From Pimelobacter simplex (GTDB lineage Bacteria > Actinomycetota > Actinomycetes > Propionibacteriales > Nocardioidaceae), in NCBI GenBank assembly GCA_016803235.1, contig JADCLI010000006.1, positions 1 to 64,000 of the forward strand: DNA of 64,000 bases, written 5' to 3'. A program made the position numbers and the translations under genes. This document shows, piece after piece, positions 43,923-52,790 of this stretch (position 1 is its first letter; each line of letters opens with the position of its first letter). Under the pieces are notes generated by a model that was not told the origin of the DNA, made no database searches, and worked only from the letters and a program-made list of their open reading frames with translations.

Positions 43923-45134
43923 ATGACCTCCCCGAGCTCCACCCAGGGCCCACTCGCCGGGCTGCGCGTGATCGAGGCCGGCTCCATGTACGCCGCACCC
44001 ACGGCCGGCCGGATGCTGCGCGACTTCGGTGCCGACGTGATCAAGATCGAGGACCCCACCCACGGCGACTTCGCCCGCCAGTGGCAGCCGGCCCACGAGG
44101 GCACGGCGATCGGCTTCGCCCGCCTCAACTCCGGCAAGCGCTCGGTCGGGCTCGACCTGCGCACGTCCGAGGGCCGCGGACTGCTCGGCCGGCTGGTCGC
44201 CGACGCGGATGTGCTCATCGAGAACTTCCGCCCGGGCCGGATGGAGGCCTGGGGCATGTCGTACGACGAGCTCCGGGCGAGCAACCCCGGACTCGTGATG
44301 ACCCGGGTGAGCGGCTTCGGTCAGACCGGCCCGTACCGCGGGCGGCCCGGGTTCGGCACGGTCGCCGAGACCGCCAGCGGCTACGCCTTCCTCAACGGCT
44401 GGCCGCACACCCCGCCGACGGCGCCACCGTTCGGGTTCGCGGACTCCATCGCCGGCATCTCCGCGGCCTACGGCACGGCGATGGCGCTGTTCGACCGCGG
44501 TCGTACCGGTGTCGGCAGCGAGGTCGACGTCGCGCTCTACGAGCCGCTGATGTTCATCCTCGGCGACGCGATCCTCAACTACACCGCCTCCGGGACGATC
44601 ATGCAGCGCCACGGCAACGCGTCCGGCGCCGCGTCGCCGCGCGGGATCTACCAGGCCGGCGACGGCGGCTGGCTCTCCATCGCCGGCTCCAACCAGGCGA
44701 TCGCCATGCGGCTGTTCGAGGCGATGGACCGCACCGACCTGCAGACCGACGAGCGCTACGCCACCAACGTCGCGCGGATGGCCAACAACGACTCCCTGCA
44801 GGAGATCGTCATCGACTGGGTCGCGCAGCGCCCGCGCGACGAGGTGCTCGCGATCCTCGACAAGTTCGAGGTGGTCGCCGCCGCGGTCAACGACTCCAGC
44901 GACATCGTCGCCGACCCGCACTTCGCCGAGCGCACGCTGACCGCTCTCACCGGCAGCGCGCTGGGCGCGCAGGCGCTGGTGCCGGGCCCGATCCTGCACG
45001 TGCGGTCCTACGACGGTCCGTCGTACGACGGCGTTCCGGCCGTCGGCGAGCACACCACCGAGGTGCTGACCGGCCTGGGCCTGGGCGCCGACGAGCTGGC
45101 CGGACTGGTCGCCTCCGGGGTGGTCAGTGGCTGA
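43923..45134 (+). CDS. Family III (CaiB/BaiF) CoA-transferase
   Basis: A 403-residue CoA-transferase. Family blocks are LAGLRVIEAGSMYAAPTAGRMLRDFGADVIKIEDP, FARLNSGKRSVGLDLRTSEG, DVLIENFRPGRMEAWGMSYDEL and MTRVSGFGQTGPYRGRPGFGTVAETASGYAFLNGWP. In oxalate-type enzymes an Asp sits near PG-(Y/F)-D; here it reads GFG, as in the citramalate/mesaconate-like branch, so the catalytic carboxylate must lie nearby. It would move CoA from succinyl- or acetyl-CoA to an acid. The stop overlaps the next gene by 8 bases. Confidence 0.92.
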   Translation: MTSPSSTQGPLAGLRVIEAGSMYAAPTAGRMLRDFGADVIKIEDPTHGDFARQWQPAHEGTAIGFARLNSGKRSVGLDLRTSEGRGLLGRLVADADVLIENFRPGRMEAWGMSYDELRASNPGLVMTRVSGFGQTGPYRGRPGFGTVAETASGYAFLNGWPHTPPTAPPFGFADSIAGISAAYGTAMALFDRGRTGVGSEVDVALYEPLMFILGDAILNYTASGTIMQRHGNASGAASPRGIYQAGDGGWLSIAGSNQAIAMRLFEAMDRTDLQTDERYATNVARMANNDSLQEIVIDWVAQRPRDEVLAILDKFEVVAAAVNDSSDIVADPHFAERTLTALTGSALGAQALVPGPILHVRSYDGPSYDGVPAVGEHTTEVLTGLGLGADELAGLVASGVVSG

Positions 45135-46041
45135 CCTCGAGGCGGGCCTCGCGGCGCTCCGGGACGCCGCAGCGGGCAACGTCCCGATGGTCGACCTCAC
45201 CCCGTCCCAGGCCCGCGAGCGCGTCGTCGCGGGCAACCGCCTGTGCAGCGAGGGCCCGTCGGTGGCCGTCACCGACCTCGGTCCCGCGGACGGACCGCCC
45301 GTCCCGGTGCGGGTCTACGAGCCCGCCGCCGCTCCTCCGGCCACCCTCGTCCACGCGCACGGCGGCGGCTGGGTGACCGGCGACCTCGACTACTCCGACG
45401 AGCTGTGCCGCTTCCTCGCCGATGCCGGCGTGCGCGTCGTCAGCGTCGACTACCGGCTCGCCCCCGAGCACCCGTTCCCGGCCGGGCTCGACGACCTCGC
45501 CGCGGCCTGGGCCTGGACTCGGGCGGCGTACGACGGCCCCCTCGGCCTCGGCGGCGACAGTGCCGGCGGCAACCTGGCGGCCGCGCTCACGCTGCGCGAG
45601 CCGGACCCGGCGCCGGCGTTCCTGCTGCTGCTCTACCCGGTGCTCGGTCTGCCGGGCAGCACCCCGTCGTACCGGTCCCGCGCCGAGGCGTTCCCGATCG
45701 GGGCGGCCGACATGCGCTGGTTCTTCGAGCACTACCTCGCCGACGCCCGGCCGCCCGCGCCCACGCCCGACCTGGTGCCGCTGCACGCGCCGGACCTCTC
45801 GGCGCTGCCGCCGACGCACGTGGTCCTGGCCGGGCACGACCCGCTGCATGACGAGGGCGCGGCCTTCGCCGCCACGGCCCGTGCGGCCGGCGTACCGGTC
45901 ACCGTCGAGCAGCATCCCGACCTGTGCCACGGCTTCCTGCGCTTCACGGCGGCCTCGGCCGGCGCCCGTGCGGCGCGGGCCGGCGTCGTCGACGCCGTCC
46001 GGCGGCTCGCCGCCCCGACCACCACCGAGGTGAACCGATGA
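45127..46041 (+). CDS. HSL-family (alpha/beta hydrolase fold-3) esterase
   Basis: A 304-residue esterase of the hormone-sensitive-lipase family. The oxyanion motif HGGGW is at 78-82, the nucleophile Ser145 in GGDSAGGNL, the Asp in VLAGHDPLHDEG and the His in CHGFLRF. The overlap with the CoA-transferase and the same operon as the Baeyer-Villiger enzyme suggest that it cleaves the ester or lactone made there. The start is a GTG. Confidence 0.9.
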   Translation: MADLEAGLAALRDAAAGNVPMVDLTPSQARERVVAGNRLCSEGPSVAVTDLGPADGPPVPVRVYEPAAAPPATLVHAHGGGWVTGDLDYSDELCRFLADAGVRVVSVDYRLAPEHPFPAGLDDLAAAWAWTRAAYDGPLGLGGDSAGGNLAAALTLREPDPAPAFLLLLYPVLGLPGSTPSYRSRAEAFPIGAADMRWFFEHYLADARPPAPTPDLVPLHAPDLSALPPTHVVLAGHDPLHDEGAAFAATARAAGVPVTVEQHPDLCHGFLRFTAASAGARAARAGVVDAVRRLAAPTTTEVNR

Positions 46042-46778
46042 GCTCCGTCCCGATGCGACCCCAGAAGACCGCGATGCTGCTGGCCCAGCGGATCGTCGGC
46101 GACATCAACCGGCGCGGCAACACCGTCGGCGACCGGCTCCCACCGGAGCGGCTGATGCTCGAGGACTACGATGTCGGCCGCGGCACGCTGCGCGAGTCGC
46201 TGCGCTTCCTCGAGCTGCAGGGTGTCATCTCGCTCAAGCCGGGGCCCGGCGGCGGCCCCGTCGTCCAGCAGCCCGACGCGACCAGCCTGGCAACCTCGCT
46301 GACTCTGCTGCTGCAGTTCGCCAACGCGCCGTTCCGCACCATTGCCGAGGCCCGCGGCGGCCTCGAGCCGATGATGGCCCAGCTGGCCGCGCAGCGGATG
46401 TCCGACGCCCAGTTGGCCGACCTCAAGACGAGTGTGGACACCATGCAGGACCACCTCGACGACCAGTCGGTGTTCCTCGAGGAGAACAAGCGCTTCCACG
46501 ACGTGATCGCGCACGGCTCGGGCAACGCGATGTTCGGCTACCTCGTCGACGCGCTGCTCGGGATCCTCGACGGCTCGGCGATCGGCATCGACTACCCGGA
46601 GGTGCGCCGGGCTGCGGTCCACAAGGCCCATCTGAGCATCTACGAGGCGATCGCCGAGCGCGACCCGGCGGCCTCCGCCGAGGCGATGGCAGACCACGTC
46701 CAGCAGTACCTGAAGTACGCCGAGAAGAAGTTCCCCGACGTGCTGGCCGCTCCGATCGTGTGGGGCAGCGGCGCCTGA
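46038..46778 (+). CDS. GntR-family (FadR subfamily) transcriptional regulator, copy 2
   Basis: A 246-residue sister of the regulator at 39785. The winged helix-turn-helix is LAQRIVGDINRRGNTVGDRLPPERLMLEDYDVGRGTLRESLRFLE followed by LQGVISLKPGPGGGPVVQQPD, and the FCD domain has RFHDVIAHGSGNAMFGYLVDALLGILDG. It ends the monooxygenase operon and overlaps the esterase by ATGA, so it is probably autoregulated with it. The two regulators may bind the related AT-rich patches around the island. Confidence 0.9.
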   Translation: MSSVPMRPQKTAMLLAQRIVGDINRRGNTVGDRLPPERLMLEDYDVGRGTLRESLRFLELQGVISLKPGPGGGPVVQQPDATSLATSLTLLLQFANAPFRTIAEARGGLEPMMAQLAAQRMSDAQLADLKTSVDTMQDHLDDQSVFLEENKRFHDVIAHGSGNAMFGYLVDALLGILDGSAIGIDYPEVRRAAVHKAHLSIYEAIAERDPAASAEAMADHVQQYLKYAEKKFPDVLAAPIVWGSGA

Positions 46779-46800
46779 CCGACCACCGACCGGCCCGGGC

Positions 46801-47601
46801 TCACGCCCAGGGCGAGTCGATCCCGAGCAGCCGGGCGAGGGTGCCGCCGAGGACGGACTTGGTCTCGTCGTCGCCCAGCCCGAGTGCGTCGATGGCGCGG
46901 ATCTCCTCGGCGGGGCTGGTCATCGGCCAGTCCGAGCCGAAGACGATGCGCTCGGCGCCGTGCTTGCGGATCAGGTCGCGCACCCGATCGGGGCGCAGTG
47001 TCGCGAGGCTCGGCGGCCAGCTGGTCTCCAGGACAACGTCGGCGCCGGCGAGCATCTCCTCGGCGTCGTCGAGGATCTTGTAGCCGCCGAAGTGGCACGC
47101 CATCAGCTTGAGCCCAGGGAACTGGCGGGCGATGTCGCGGATCATCGCCGGGCTGGACAGGCGGTTGGCCTCGGGCGAGCCGCCCTCCCCCACGTGGGTG
47201 ATCACCGCGAACTCGTCGCCGAACGCCTCGAAGATCTCCCACAGCCGCGGGTCGTCGAGCGCGAAGCCCTGGAACAGCGGGTGGATCTTGACCGCGCGCA
47301 CGCCGTGCCGCCGCAGGCTGGCGAGGTTCTCCTCGGCCGAGAGGTCGACGTGCACGGTGCCGAAGCCGAACCGGGTCTCGGAGGTGAGGCCGGCGACGAA
47401 CCGGTTGACCGAGTCGACGTGGCGCGCCTCGTTGGCGATGCCGAGGCAGCAGCTGACGGACACCCCGCTGGCCGCCATGTCGGCGGTGAGGCCGGCGACG
47501 GTGCCGTCACCGCGCGCGTGCAGGTCGGGCAGCCGGTTGGCCGACAGCGCGATCTCAGCGATCCGGTCGGGCCAGACGTGGGCGTGGGCGTCGATGATCA
47601 C
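46801..47601 (-). CDS. Amidohydrolase-2 family metal-dependent hydrolase/decarboxylase
   Basis: A 266-residue TIM-barrel protein. The metal-binding H-x-H is in IIDAHAHVWPD, a further His in AVKIHPLFQGFALDD and THVGEG, and the conserved Asp in RIVFGSDWPMTSPAEE. Relatives include ACMSD-type decarboxylases and ring-opening lactone hydrolases. The GTG start is chosen because the fold begins at VIIDAHAHVW. It is the last gene of the operon that starts at 50696, and 22 bases separate it from the convergent GntR gene. Confidence 0.87.
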   Translation of the reverse strand: MIIDAHAHVWPDRIAEIALSANRLPDLHARGDGTVAGLTADMAASGVSVSCCLGIANEARHVDSVNRFVAGLTSETRFGFGTVHVDLSAEENLASLRRHGVRAVKIHPLFQGFALDDPRLWEIFEAFGDEFAVITHVGEGGSPEANRLSSPAMIRDIARQFPGLKLMACHFGGYKILDDAEEMLAGADVVLETSWPPSLATLRPDRVRDLIRKHGAERIVFGSDWPMTSPAEEIRAIDALGLGDDETKSVLGGTLARLLGIDSPWA

Positions 47602-47626
47602 GCGGATTCCCTTCGCGGGTCGGAGG

Positions 47627-48376
47627 TCAGAGCTTCCCGGACTCGCCACCGTCGACGACGAAGGTCGCCCCGGTGGTGAAGGCGGACACGGGCGAGACGA
47701 GCAGGCAGGTCAGCGGCACGATCTCGGCCGGATCGGCCATCCGGCCGGCGGGGATCTTCGCGATCCGCTTGGCGTGCAGCTCGGGCGACTCGGTCACTGC
47801 CTTCTGCGCCTCGGTGACGAAGGCGCCCGGCGCGATGCAGTTGACCTGGACGTTCTTGGCCGCCCACTCGGCGGCCAGGGCCTCGGTGAACCGGACCACC
47901 GCGCCCTTCGAGGTGGAGTACGGCACCAGGTGCGGCTTGCCGCGCAGGCCGGTGGTCGAGGCGACGTTGACGATCCGCCCGCCGCCCTGCTCGATCATCC
48001 GTACGCCGGCCGCCTGGGCCAGCAGCATCGGCGCGACCACGTTGACCGCGAGAGCGTCCTTCCAGATCGCCGGGTCCTGGGTCACGAACTTGCCGGCAGG
48101 GGCGATCCCCGCGTTGTTGACCAGGCCGTCGATCCGGCCGTGGCGGGCCAGGACCTCCGGCACCAGTGCGGCGACGGAGTCCTCGTCGCGCATGTCGGTG
48201 GCGACCGTCGAGATCCGCCCCCCACCCTGCGCGGCCACCTCGGCGAGGCTGTCGGTCGAGCGGGCCGCCGCGACGACGTACGCCCCCTCCCGCGCCAGGG
48301 CGATCGCCATCGCGGCGCCGAGGCCGCGGCTGGCACCGGTGACCAGGACGACCGTGTCAGTCAGTCGCAGGTCCAT
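47627..48376 (-). CDS. Short-chain dehydrogenase/reductase (SDR)
   Basis: A 249-residue classical SDR. The cofactor motif is TGASRGLG (14-21), NNAG follows in VNNAGIAPAGKF, the catalytic Ser in NVASTTG and the Tyr-Lys pair in YSTSKGAVVRF. The C-terminal FVVDGGESGKL is typical. It would oxidise a hydroxyacyl-CoA or alcohol in the island. Its ATG overlaps the stop of the upstream acyl-CoA dehydrogenase by one base, so the genes are coupled. Confidence 0.9.
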   Translation of the reverse strand: MDLRLTDTVVLVTGASRGLGAAMAIALAREGAYVVAAARSTDSLAEVAAQGGGRISTVATDMRDEDSVAALVPEVLARHGRIDGLVNNAGIAPAGKFVTQDPAIWKDALAVNVVAPMLLAQAAGVRMIEQGGGRIVNVASTTGLRGKPHLVPYSTSKGAVVRFTEALAAEWAAKNVQVNCIAPGAFVTEAQKAVTESPELHAKRIAKIPAGRMADPAEIVPLTCLLVSPVSAFTTGATFVVDGGESGKL

Positions 48377-49503
48377 CAGCGCGTGCCCTTCGCGAGCCGG
48401 CGGGCCAGCGAGTCGAGAAGCACCTCGGTGGCGCCCTCGTAGACCCGCAGCGGCCGCGCGTTCCGGTAGAGCCGCTCGATCTTCGAGCCCCGGACCAGGC
48501 CGAAGCGGCCCATCGTCTGCACCGAGCGGTCGACCACCCGGGCGGCCGCCTCAGTCGCGTGCACCTTGGCCATCGAGGAGTAGTCGAGGTGACCGAGCGG
48601 GTCGGCCTTGGCCAGGGCCGCGGCCCGGTAGACGAAGGCGCGGGCGGCCTCGACGTCGGTCCACGACTGCGCGAGCTGCTGCGCCACGGCGCCGAGCTCG
48701 ATCAGAGGTCGGCCGAACTGCTCGCGGGCCAGCGCGTGGGCGCGGGCCTCGTCGAGCGCCGCCTGGGCGAGGCCGACGCCGGAGGCGGCGACGGTCACCC
48801 GGAACACGGCCAGGGTCTGGAGCATCAGCGAGAACGCCTTGCCCGGGACACCCAGCCGGTTGCCGGCGGGGACCCGCACGTCGGCGAAGGTCAGCTCGCC
48901 GAGGATGTGCGGCGCCATCAGGTCGGCGCCCCGCTCGACGGTGAGGCCGGGACTGTCGGCGGGCACCAGCACCATCGACCACCCGTCGCCCTCGCGCACC
49001 AGCGTGCAGTAGAAGTCGGCGGCGCCGCCGTTGGTGATGAACGACTTGCGGCCGTTGACGACCAGCTCGTCGCCGTCGGCGACCACGGTCGTGGTGATCG
49101 CGCGCAGGTCCGAGCCCACGTCGGGCTCGGTCAGGGCGAGGCCGGCGATCGCGTCGAGCATGGCGACCTTCGGCAGCCACTGCTGCTTGAGCTCCTCCGA
49201 GCCGCCGACCGACAGCGAGTAGCTGCCGACGCCCTGCATCCCGAACATCGAGTCGAGGTGGGCTGAGGAGTACATCAACGCCTCCCGCACCACCGCGATC
49301 ATCAGCGGGTCGAGCTCGTCGCTCGCGCCGCCGTACGCCGCCGTGACGACGTGGCGGGCAAGGCCGCTCTCGGCGAGCAGCTTGCGCACGCCGGGGTGCA
49401 CCTCGACGTACTCGTCCGCCTCACCGGCGAAGGGTTCGACGGCTGCGGCGAGCTCGCGCGCCGCGGCCTGGACCGCCCGGTGCTCCGGACTCAGGTCGAA
49501 CAT
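48376..49503 (-). CDS. Acyl-CoA dehydrogenase with canonical YEG glutamate
   Basis: A 375-residue FAD-dependent dehydrogenase. Family blocks are LALTEPDVGSDLRAITTTVV (substrate/flavin loop), FITNGGAADFYCTLVREG, and REQFGRPLIELGAVAQQLA. The C-terminal active region is LYRNARPLRVYEGATEVLL, in which the Glu of YEG is the usual catalytic base. It introduces a double bond alpha-beta to the thioester. The ATG at 49503 fits the domain start. Confidence 0.92.
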   Translation of the reverse strand: MFDLSPEHRAVQAAARELAAAVEPFAGEADEYVEVHPGVRKLLAESGLARHVVTAAYGGASDELDPLMIAVVREALMYSSAHLDSMFGMQGVGSYSLSVGGSEELKQQWLPKVAMLDAIAGLALTEPDVGSDLRAITTTVVADGDELVVNGRKSFITNGGAADFYCTLVREGDGWSMVLVPADSPGLTVERGADLMAPHILGELTFADVRVPAGNRLGVPGKAFSLMLQTLAVFRVTVAASGVGLAQAALDEARAHALAREQFGRPLIELGAVAQQLAQSWTDVEAARAFVYRAAALAKADPLGHLDYSSMAKVHATEAAARVVDRSVQTMGRFGLVRGSKIERLYRNARPLRVYEGATEVLLDSLARRLAKGTR

Positions 49504-49541
49504 GGATCCATCCTCACTGCCGCTCCCGCGGCGCTCACGGG

Positions 49542-50696
49542 TCAGCGGCGCTGGTCGAACTTGCGGCCGAGCACCTCGGAGACGATCCGGATGCGCTGCA
49601 TGGTGGGCGTGCCGCCCGCGATCGCCCAGCCGTGGGCGTCGCGGTGCAGCCGCTCGAGGCCGTACTCCTCGGTGTAGCCGTTGCCACCGTGGATCTGCAT
49701 GGCCAGGTCGGTGACCCGCTTGGCCATCTCGTTGGCGGTGCACTTGGCCAGGGAGACCTTGAGCGGGTCGGGCATGCCGCGCTCGTCGACCGAGGCGGCC
49801 GCCTGGTCCCGCAGCAGGCGTGCCGCCTCGACCTGCAGCACCATGTCGGCGACCATCACCTGGATGCTCTGGAACTCGATCAGCGCCTTGCCGAACTGCT
49901 CGCGCTCCTCGACGTAGCGCAGCGTCTTGTCGAGCGCCGCTTGGCCGATCGCGAGGCTCATCGTGGTGTTGCCCATGCGCTCGATCGAGAACACGCCGAA
50001 CAGCTTCCCGAAACCGCCGGCCGGCACCACGACGTTCTCCTCGGGGACCTCGACGTTGTCGAAGTAGAGGTCGGCGGACGGGATGCCACGGAAGCCCATC
50101 AGGCGCTCGCCGGTGCCGAAGGTGAAGCCGGGCGTGCCCTTGTCGACGACGACGGCGCCGATGCCGCCCGCGCCGGGAGCGTCGGAGAGGCGACAGTAGA
50201 CGACGTACTGGTCGGCCTCGCCGCCGTTGGAGATCCAGCGCTTGTTGCCGTTGACCACGACGGTGCCGTTGGTGATCTTGGCGGTGGTGCGCATGTCGGT
50301 GGCGGCCGAGCCGGCGTCCGGCTCGGAGATGCCGACCGCCATGGTCCGCTCACCCGAGATGATCGCCGGCAGCCAGCGCTGCTTCTGCTCCTCGGTGCCG
50401 AGGTGGGCGATCACCTGGGCGGGACCGGTGTTGGCCTCGAAGACCTGGAAGGCCGCGGGGCGGCACACCTTGGCGAACTCCTCGACCACGACGAGCGCCT
50501 GCGCCAGGGGCGCCCCCGACCCGCCGTACTCCTCGGGGTGGGCGATGCCGAGGAAGCCGAGCTCGCCCAGCTGCATGCGCTGCTCGCGCGACACGGGCGT
50601 CCGGTCCACGTCCATCTGCTCGGCCACGGGCCCGTACACGTCGCGGGCGACCTGAGCGGCGAGCTGCCGGATCTCCGCGTACTCGTCGTTCGGCAC
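49542..50696 (-). CDS. Acyl-CoA dehydrogenase lacking the C-terminal YEG glutamate
   Basis: A 384-residue dehydrogenase. It shows VGISEPDAGSAATDMRTTAKI, RWISNGGEADQYVVYCRL, REQFGKALIEFQSIQVMVADM and IHGGNGYTEEYGLERLHRDA. At the usual base position it reads AIAGGTPTMQ instead of YEGT, so the catalytic Glu must come from elsewhere, as in isovaleryl-type enzymes, or the activity is changed. The frame extends to a TTG at 50711, but AAGGAGGA lies within that stretch, so translation starts at the GTG 50696. It is the first gene of the leftward operon. Confidence 0.9.
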   Translation of the reverse strand: MPNDEYAEIRQLAAQVARDVYGPVAEQMDVDRTPVSREQRMQLGELGFLGIAHPEEYGGSGAPLAQALVVVEEFAKVCRPAAFQVFEANTGPAQVIAHLGTEEQKQRWLPAIISGERTMAVGISEPDAGSAATDMRTTAKITNGTVVVNGNKRWISNGGEADQYVVYCRLSDAPGAGGIGAVVVDKGTPGFTFGTGERLMGFRGIPSADLYFDNVEVPEENVVVPAGGFGKLFGVFSIERMGNTTMSLAIGQAALDKTLRYVEEREQFGKALIEFQSIQVMVADMVLQVEAARLLRDQAAASVDERGMPDPLKVSLAKCTANEMAKRVTDLAMQIHGGNGYTEEYGLERLHRDAHGWAIAGGTPTMQRIRIVSEVLGRKFDQRR

Positions 50697-50710
50697 GACA
50701 TCCTCCTTCA

Positions 50711-50794
50711 AGTAGTAATCATTATCCTAGATTCGCTACCCCGGGCGATGTCAAGGGCTCGTGACACTTCATGAATATCATGATAAGCATTAGA
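50711..50794. promoter_or_regulatory. Divergent promoter with two AT-rich operator-like patches
   Basis: Patch one, 50713-50734, reads AGTAATCATTATCCTAGATT. Patch two, 50769-50794, reads TTCATGAATATCATGATAAG and continues CATTAGAG into the thiolase start. TCATGAATAT and AGCATT recur before the monooxygenase gene, and TGATAAG-x-ATTA recurs before the TRAP binding protein. Both patches are close enough to the start codons to block transcription. Confidence 0.5.
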
Positions 50795-50795
50795 G

Positions 50796-51992
50796 GTGAC
50801 TGGACGCACCCTCTCCGATGTCGTGATCGTCGACGCCGTGCGCACGCCCAGCGGCCGCGGCAAGGCCGGCGGCGGGCTCGCCGACGTCCATCCCGTCGAC
50901 CTGCTGGCCCAGACACTCCTGGCGTTGCTGGAGCGCTCCCCCGCCCTCGATCCCGGCACGGTCGACGACGTGATGGTCGGCTGCGTGTCGCAGGTCGGCG
51001 AGCAGTCGGCGACCCCGGGCCGGATGGCATGGCTCGGCGCCGGCCTGCCCGCCCACGTGCCCGCGACGACGATCGACCGCAAGTGCGGCAGCAGCCAGCA
51101 GGCCGTGCACTTCGCGGCGCAGGCGATCGCGTCGGGCGAGGCCGACGTCGTGGTCGCCGGCGGTGTGGAGTCGATGAGCCGGGTCGTGATGGGCTCGGCG
51201 CGGATGGGCGCGGACCCGTACGGCGCCCGGGTCACCGAGCGGTTCGCGCCCGGCTTGGTCTCCCAGGGCGTGGCCGCCGAGCTGGTCGCGGCCCGCTGGA
51301 AGCTGTCCCGCACCGAGCTCGACGAGTACGCCGTCCGGTCCCACGAGCTGGCCGCGGCGGCCCAGGACGCCGGTGCGTTCGACCGCGAGGTGATCGCGGT
51401 CGACACCCCGGCCGGCGCCCTCGACCGGGACGAGACGATCCGACGCGGCACGACCGTCGAGCGGCTGGCCGGCCTCGGCACCGTCTTCGCGAACCCCGAG
51501 CTCGGCGAGCGCTTCCCCGAGATCGACTGGTCGGTGACCGCGGGCAACTCCTCGCAGATCACCGACGGTGCGAGCGCCCTGCTCCTCATGTCCGCCGCCC
51601 GCGCCGCCGAGCTCGGCCTGACCCCGCGCGCCCGCATCCACAGCATGGCCGTAGTGGGCGACGACCCGCTGCTCATGCTCACCGGACCGATCCCCGCGAC
51701 CCACAAGGTGCTCGCCCGCTCCGGCCTCGCGCTCGGGGACATCGACCACGTCGAGCTCAACGAGGCCTTCGCGTCGGTGCCCCTCGCCTGGCTGGCCGAG
51801 CTGGCCGTCGACCCCGCCCGGGTCAACCCCCGCGGCGGTGCGATCGCGCTCGGCCACGCGCTGGGTGCGTCCGGCGCTCGGCTGATGACCACGATGCTGC
51901 ACGCGCTCGAGGACAACGACCAGCGCTACGGCCTCCAGCTGATGTGCGAGGCCGGCGGCATGGCGAACGCAACGATCATCGAGCGGCTCTGA
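50796..51992 (+). CDS. Thiolase (acetyl-CoA acyltransferase)
   Basis: A 398-residue thiolase. The nucleophile Cys97 is in TTIDRKCGSSQQAVHFAAQ, the Asn-Glu motif in VELNEAFASV, the catalytic His in GGAIALGHALGASGARLM, and the second Cys in LQLMCEAGGMANATIIERL. It performs the final CoA-dependent cleavage of beta-oxidation. The C-terminal CEAGG replaces the more frequent CxGGG, as in several actinobacterial degradative thiolases. The GTG start lies directly behind an AT-rich operator-like patch and has only a weak ribosome site. Confidence 0.93.
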   Translation: MTGRTLSDVVIVDAVRTPSGRGKAGGGLADVHPVDLLAQTLLALLERSPALDPGTVDDVMVGCVSQVGEQSATPGRMAWLGAGLPAHVPATTIDRKCGSSQQAVHFAAQAIASGEADVVVAGGVESMSRVVMGSARMGADPYGARVTERFAPGLVSQGVAAELVAARWKLSRTELDEYAVRSHELAAAAQDAGAFDREVIAVDTPAGALDRDETIRRGTTVERLAGLGTVFANPELGERFPEIDWSVTAGNSSQITDGASALLLMSAARAAELGLTPRARIHSMAVVGDDPLLMLTGPIPATHKVLARSGLALGDIDHVELNEAFASVPLAWLAELAVDPARVNPRGGAIALGHALGASGARLMTTMLHALEDNDQRYGLQLMCEAGGMANATIIERL

Positions 51993-52014
51993 CCGCCCCG
52001 ACCAGGAGAGAACC

Positions 52015-52773
52015 GTGAACCTCACCGGAGCATCCGCCCTCGTCACCGGAGGCGCCTCGGGCCTCGGCGCCGCGACCGTACGACGCCTCGCGGCCGCCGG
52101 CGCCCACGTCGTCGTCCTCGACCTCAACGAGGAGCTCGGCAAGGAGCTCGCCGAAGACGTCGGCGGCTCCTTCGCCACCGCCGACGTGACCGACCCCGCA
52201 GCCGTCGACGCGGCCCTGGACATCGCCGAGGAGCACGGCCCGTTGCGCGCCCTGGTCCACTGCGCCGGTCGCGGCGGCACGGTGCGCCTCGTCGACCGCG
52301 ACGGCAACCCGGGCGACCTCGACCTCTACCGCCGGCTGGTCGACATCAACCTGGTCGGCACCTTCAACGTGCTGCGCCTGGCCGCCACCCGGATGGCCGG
52401 CAACGAGCCGCTCGACGGCGAGCGCGGCGTGTGCGTGCTCACCGCGTCGGTCGCCGCGTGGGAGGGCCAGGTCGGCCAGATCCCCTACGCCTCGGCCAAG
52501 GCCGGCGTGGTCGGCATGACGCTGGTCGCGGCGCGGGACCTGGCCACCAAGGGGATCCGGGTCAACACCATCGCGCCGGGCGTCTTCGACACCCCGATCC
52601 TGGCCCGGTTCTCGCAGGAGATCCGCGACGGTCTCGGCGCCCAGGTCCCGAACCCGGCCCGCCTCGGCCACCCCGACGAGTACGCCATGCTGGCCCAGCA
52701 GATCGTCGAGAACCCCTACCTCAACGGCGAGACGATCCGCCTGGACGGCGCGATCCGGATGAGCCCCCGATGA
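52015..52773 (+). CDS. Short-chain dehydrogenase (3-hydroxyacyl-CoA dehydrogenase type II-like)
   Basis: A 252-residue SDR. The cofactor motif is TGGASGLG (9-16), followed by [11 protein letters not shown], which favours NAD, and the active residues are in [30 protein letters not shown]. The segment [41 protein letters not shown] resembles HSD10-like 3-hydroxyacyl-CoA dehydrogenases. Position between thiolase and enoyl-CoA hydratase supports that role. The GTG follows AGGAGAGAACC. Confidence 0.9.
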   Translation: MNLTGASALVTGGASGLGAATVRRLAAAGAHVVVLDLNEELGKELAEDVGGSFATADVTDPAAVDAALDIAEEHGPLRALVHCAGRGGTVRLVDRDGNPGDLDLYRRLVDINLVGTFNVLRLAATRMAGNEPLDGERGVCVLTASVAAWEGQVGQIPYASAKAGVVGMTLVAARDLATKGIRVNTIAPGVFDTPILARFSQEIRDGLGAQVPNPARLGHPDEYAMLAQQIVENPYLNGETIRLDGAIRMSPR

Positions 52774-52790
52774 ACGAGCAGGAGACCTCC

